Assembly: GCA_947498645.1 (NCBI GenBank)
Contig: CANMKS010000001.1
Location: forward strand, 310,001-374,000
Reading direction: 5' to 3'
DNA: 64,000 bases
DNA from: an uncultured Paracoccaceae bacterium
Lineage (GTDB): Bacteria; Pseudomonadota; Alphaproteobacteria; Rhodobacterales; Rhodobacteraceae
Below, piece after piece: positions 62,114-64,000 of the stretch. Under the pieces are notes generated by a model that made no database searches, was not told the DNA's origin, and was given only the letters and a program-made list of their open reading frames with translations. The translations under genes and the position numbers were made by a program. How positions within the stretch are numbered: the stretch's first letter is position 1; every line of letters starts with the position of its first letter.

Positions 62114-62254
62114 GTGAAAGGGATCACACTCGGGGTGGCCGGTCTTGCTGCTGGCGAGGTGACGATCCACGTCTATCGGGGGGGCAACGATCACAAGGTC
62201 TGGATGATCGATGGCGCGCCGCTATTCGTCGAGAAATCCTTTGTGATTGAATAG
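62114..62254 (+). CDS. 46-residue small protein upstream of cobW
   Basis: GTG start at 62114 with AGGAG at 62102-62106; reads KGITLGVAGLAAGEVTIHVYRG after the initiator and ends WMIDGAPLFVEKSFVIE. The composition is protein-like (short beta strands, no helix or Cys). Reading farther upstream in the same frame overlaps the DUF1636-like promoter and has no support. Family not recognised. It lies 70 bp before cobW in the same direction, so a role in cobalt or cobalamin handling is possible. Confidence 0.6.
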   Translation: MKGITLGVAGLAAGEVTIHVYRGGNDHKVWMIDGAPLFVEKSFVIE

Positions 62255-62323
62255 GTCTCTTGCAACTTGCCCAAATGGGCGCGACAACATCCATTGCCAT
62301 CGATTTACCAAGGGGTTCACACC

Positions 62324-63385
62324 ATGCCTGCCAAGATACCTGCCACCGTTGTCACCGGTTTTCTGGGCGCCGGGAAAACGACCTTGATCCGGCATATGTT
62401 GCAGAATGCGCAGGGCAAGAAAATCGCGCTGATCATCAATGAATTCGGTGACCTTGGGGTCGATGGTGACATCCTCAAAGGGTGCGGGGATGAGGTCTGC
62501 ACAGAAGACGATATTGTGGAACTGTCCAATGGCTGTATCTGCTGTACCGTTGCTGATGATTTCATACCGACGATGGAGGCATTGCTGGCCCGGCCAGACA
62601 AACCCGATCACATCGTGATCGAAACCTCCGGCCTTGCCCTGCCGCAGCCACTGGTCCGTGCCTTCAACTGGCCCGGTATTTCCACAAAAGTCACCGTCGA
62701 TGGCGTCGTGACCGTTGTGGATGGGCGCGCCGTCCACGACGGCCAGTTTGCGCATAACGTGGCAGCAGTTGACGCCCAGCGCGCGCAGGATGAAAATCTT
62801 GATCACGAAACGCCACTGTCAGAACTGTTCGAGGATCAGATCGCCTGTGCGGATATGATCGTGGTGAACAAAACCGACCTCCTGGCTGCATCAGAGGCGG
62901 ACGCGCTGTCATCAAAACTCAAGGCAGAGTCCCGCGATGGAGTGCAGGTGGTGAAAGCCTCCATGGGCGCATTGCCCGTTGACGTGCTGCTTGGCCAAGG
63001 CATTGGGGCTGAGGGCGATCTTGAGGCACGTCACGAGGTTCACCACCATCACCACCACGATGATGACGAGGAGGATCACGACCATGAACATGAGCATGGC
63101 CATGATGAGTTCGAAAGCTTTATCGTGACACGCGGCGAAATTGCGGATGCCAATGCTTTCGCCGAACAGGTTGCCGATGTGATCCGGGCCAACAACATCC
63201 TGCGCCTCAAAGGTTTCGTCGCCATCGCGGGCAAGCCGATGCGCCTCACGCTGCAAGCCGTCGGCCCGCGTGTGGACACATATTTCGACCAGCCTTTTGG
63301 CGACGCCCCGCGCGAAACGCGGCTTGTGGTCATCGGAGAGGCGGGCCTTGATCAGGCCGGGATCGCAGCCGCCTTGCAAGCATGA
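62324..63385 (+). CDS. cobW: CobW-type metal GTPase chaperone
   Basis: 353 residues from ATG 62324 (MPAKIPATVVTGFLGAGKTT), with AGGGG upstream; the ORF start at 62267 is not preferred. G3E GTPase: Walker A GFLGAGKT (12-19), the metal-binding CxCC motif C71-I-C73-C74, ETSGLALPQP (switch II region) and NKTD. A His/Asp/Glu-rich loop lies around 228-262, followed by the CobW C-terminal domain. Delivers metal (Co2+ by context) for cobalamin synthesis. It overlaps the next gene by 4 bp. Confidence 0.94.
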   Translation: MPAKIPATVVTGFLGAGKTTLIRHMLQNAQGKKIALIINEFGDLGVDGDILKGCGDEVCTEDDIVELSNGCICCTVADDFIPTMEALLARPDKPDHIVIETSGLALPQPLVRAFNWPGISTKVTVDGVVTVVDGRAVHDGQFAHNVAAVDAQRAQDENLDHETPLSELFEDQIACADMIVVNKTDLLAASEADALSSKLKAESRDGVQVVKASMGALPVDVLLGQGIGAEGDLEARHEVHHHHHHDDDEEDHDHEHEHGHDEFESFIVTRGEIADANAFAEQVADVIRANNILRLKGFVAIAGKPMRLTLQAVGPRVDTYFDQPFGDAPRETRLVVIGEAGLDQAGIAAALQA

Positions 63386-63831
63386 TCATTGTTGAGCGCA
63401 GCGACCCACGCGAGGCCGGTGCGGCAACCTTGCTGCAACAAAGCCATGCGCTGATGGAAAGCCTCTTTCCGCCAGAGGATAATTTCTACCTCGACGTAGA
63501 GAGCCTCACAGCACCCCATATCCATTTCTTCACCGCGCGCGATGGTGACTTGATCTGCGGCACCGGCGCCTTGGCGGTGAAAGACGGTTACGGAGAGGTG
63601 AAATCCATGTTTGTCGCCGAGGAAGCGCGCGGCAAAGGTGTGGCCGACGCCCTGCTGCGACAGATCGAGGATCAGGCGCGTGAAGAAAACCTACCCCTTC
63701 TGAAACTGGAGACAGGCAACGTCCTGCACGCCGCACACCGGCTTTATCGGCGGCACGGCTTCACCGATTGCGGCGTGTTCGGCGCGTATAAGGCGGCAAA
63801 CAGCTCTATCTTCATGGAAAAAACACTGTGA
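63382..63831 (+). CDS. GNAT-family N-acetyltransferase
   Basis: 149 residues, GNAT fold. Acetyl-CoA-binding signature VKSMFVAEEARGKGVADALLRQIED (given as a region, about 73-97) with the R/Q-x-x-G-x-G/A pattern ARGKGVA. The C-terminal LYRRHGFTDCGVFGAYKAANSSIFM is typical of PhnO/YjdJ-like acetyltransferases. The ATG overlaps the cobW stop by 4 bp. The substrate is unknown and probably unrelated to cobalamin. Confidence 0.88.
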   Translation: MIIVERSDPREAGAATLLQQSHALMESLFPPEDNFYLDVESLTAPHIHFFTARDGDLICGTGALAVKDGYGEVKSMFVAEEARGKGVADALLRQIEDQAREENLPLLKLETGNVLHAAHRLYRRHGFTDCGVFGAYKAANSSIFMEKTL

Positions 63832-63833
63832 GC

Positions 63834-63998
63834 CTAACCGGCCTTCTTTGCCTCTGCCGCGGCTTTCATCCGCGCGAGCAACGCGTCTTTGCTGGCGCGC
63901 TGACCAAATGGCCTTTTCTTGGATCCATGTGCGTTATGTTCAAGATGTTTTGGTGCTTTCTTACCCAATTTCGGCGCTCCTGCGGCTTTGTAATCCAT
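63834..63998 (-). CDS. Small Lys-rich protein, unknown
   Basis: 54 codons on the reverse strand, ATG at 63998, TAG at 63834. Begins MDYKAAGAPKLGKKAPKHL; strongly basic with many Lys and Ala (HGSKKRPFGQRASKDALLARMKAAAE in the middle, given as a region). No Cys or hydrophobic helix. The upstream region is cut by the window edge. Such short basic proteins can bind RNA or DNA, but I assign no function. Convergent with the acetyltransferase, 2 bp apart. Confidence 0.6.
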   Translation of the reverse strand: MDYKAAGAPKLGKKAPKHLEHNAHGSKKRPFGQRASKDALLARMKAAAEAKKAG

Positions 63999-64000
63999 GG

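Noticed and set aside
63020-63120. His/Asp/Glu codon-rich repeat resembling a low-complexity or CRISPR-like stretch
   Set aside because: It is in frame with cobW and encodes its metal-binding loop; there are no spaced repeats.

Overview
The window is about 64 kb of GC-rich, gene-dense alphaproteobacterial chromosome. It most likely comes from a marine Roseobacter-group Rhodobacteraceae (Loktanella/Yoonia/Octadecabacter-like). The reasons are a complete beta-hydroxyaspartate cycle operon (bhcR-bhcABCD), a cobalamin cluster with a CbiG-CobJ fusion, a bacterial ALDH16 next to deoC, tandem peptide deformylases with fmt, and Rhodobacteraceae-type hairpin repeats. Genus is inference. I saw no rRNA, tRNA, CRISPR array, insertion sequence or prophage.

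Layout. 1-7143: a forward amino-sugar (GlcNAc/GalNAc type) operon whose genes are nearly all joined by ATGA or short overlaps: Gfo/Idh oxidoreductase (cut by the window edge), two SIS-domain deaminase/isomerases, a ROK kinase, a GatZ-like protein, NagA and CutC. 7140-10071: cueR-copA copper efflux behind a CueR-type promoter. 10105-12663: a DsbA-like oxidoreductase and an orphan ferric-type ABC permease. 12667-16639: an acyl-CoA module (carnitinyl-CoA-dehydratase-like hydratase, ADP-forming CoA ligase, acyl-CoA dehydrogenase). 17012-22393: the beta-hydroxyaspartate cycle, which assimilates glyoxylate, with two near-identical candidate operators between bhcR and bhcA and a strong hairpin between bhcC and bhcD. 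22465-28882: an isolated GH13 alpha-glucosidase behind a LacI-type operator, a two-component system with a multi-spanning membrane protein, rpe and an AraC regulator. 28935-32325: deoC-ALDH16 behind a RutR-like box.

32410-39333 is a seven-gene reverse-strand cluster of mostly unrecognised proteins: an AAA+ ATPase, a large coiled-coil protein, three membrane proteins and two large soluble proteins. It is the best candidate here for an undescribed system. 39463-42825: an L,D-transpeptidase, fmt and three tandem deformylase genes, one of which has lost two active-site residues. 42935-44464: PatB-type C-S lyase and a small conserved protein.

44548-55210 and 60646-63385 are cobalamin/cobalt regions. 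cobM, cbiG-cobJ, cobI, cobL, cobH, a long cbiX and a small exported His-rich protein lie on the reverse strand; DUF1636, cobC and cobD on the forward strand; and further on a cobalamin riboswitch precedes cbtB-cbtA, followed by a second DUF1636-like protein, a 46-codon gene and cobW. Together these cover cobalt uptake, cobalt insertion, corrin ring methylation and aminopropanol arm attachment; cobF, cobG/cobZ, cobK, cobB and cobNST are not in the window. Between the two parts lie a glutathionyl-hydroquinone reductase, a degenerate receiver, a lytic transglycosylase, a ParB-like small protein and smc.
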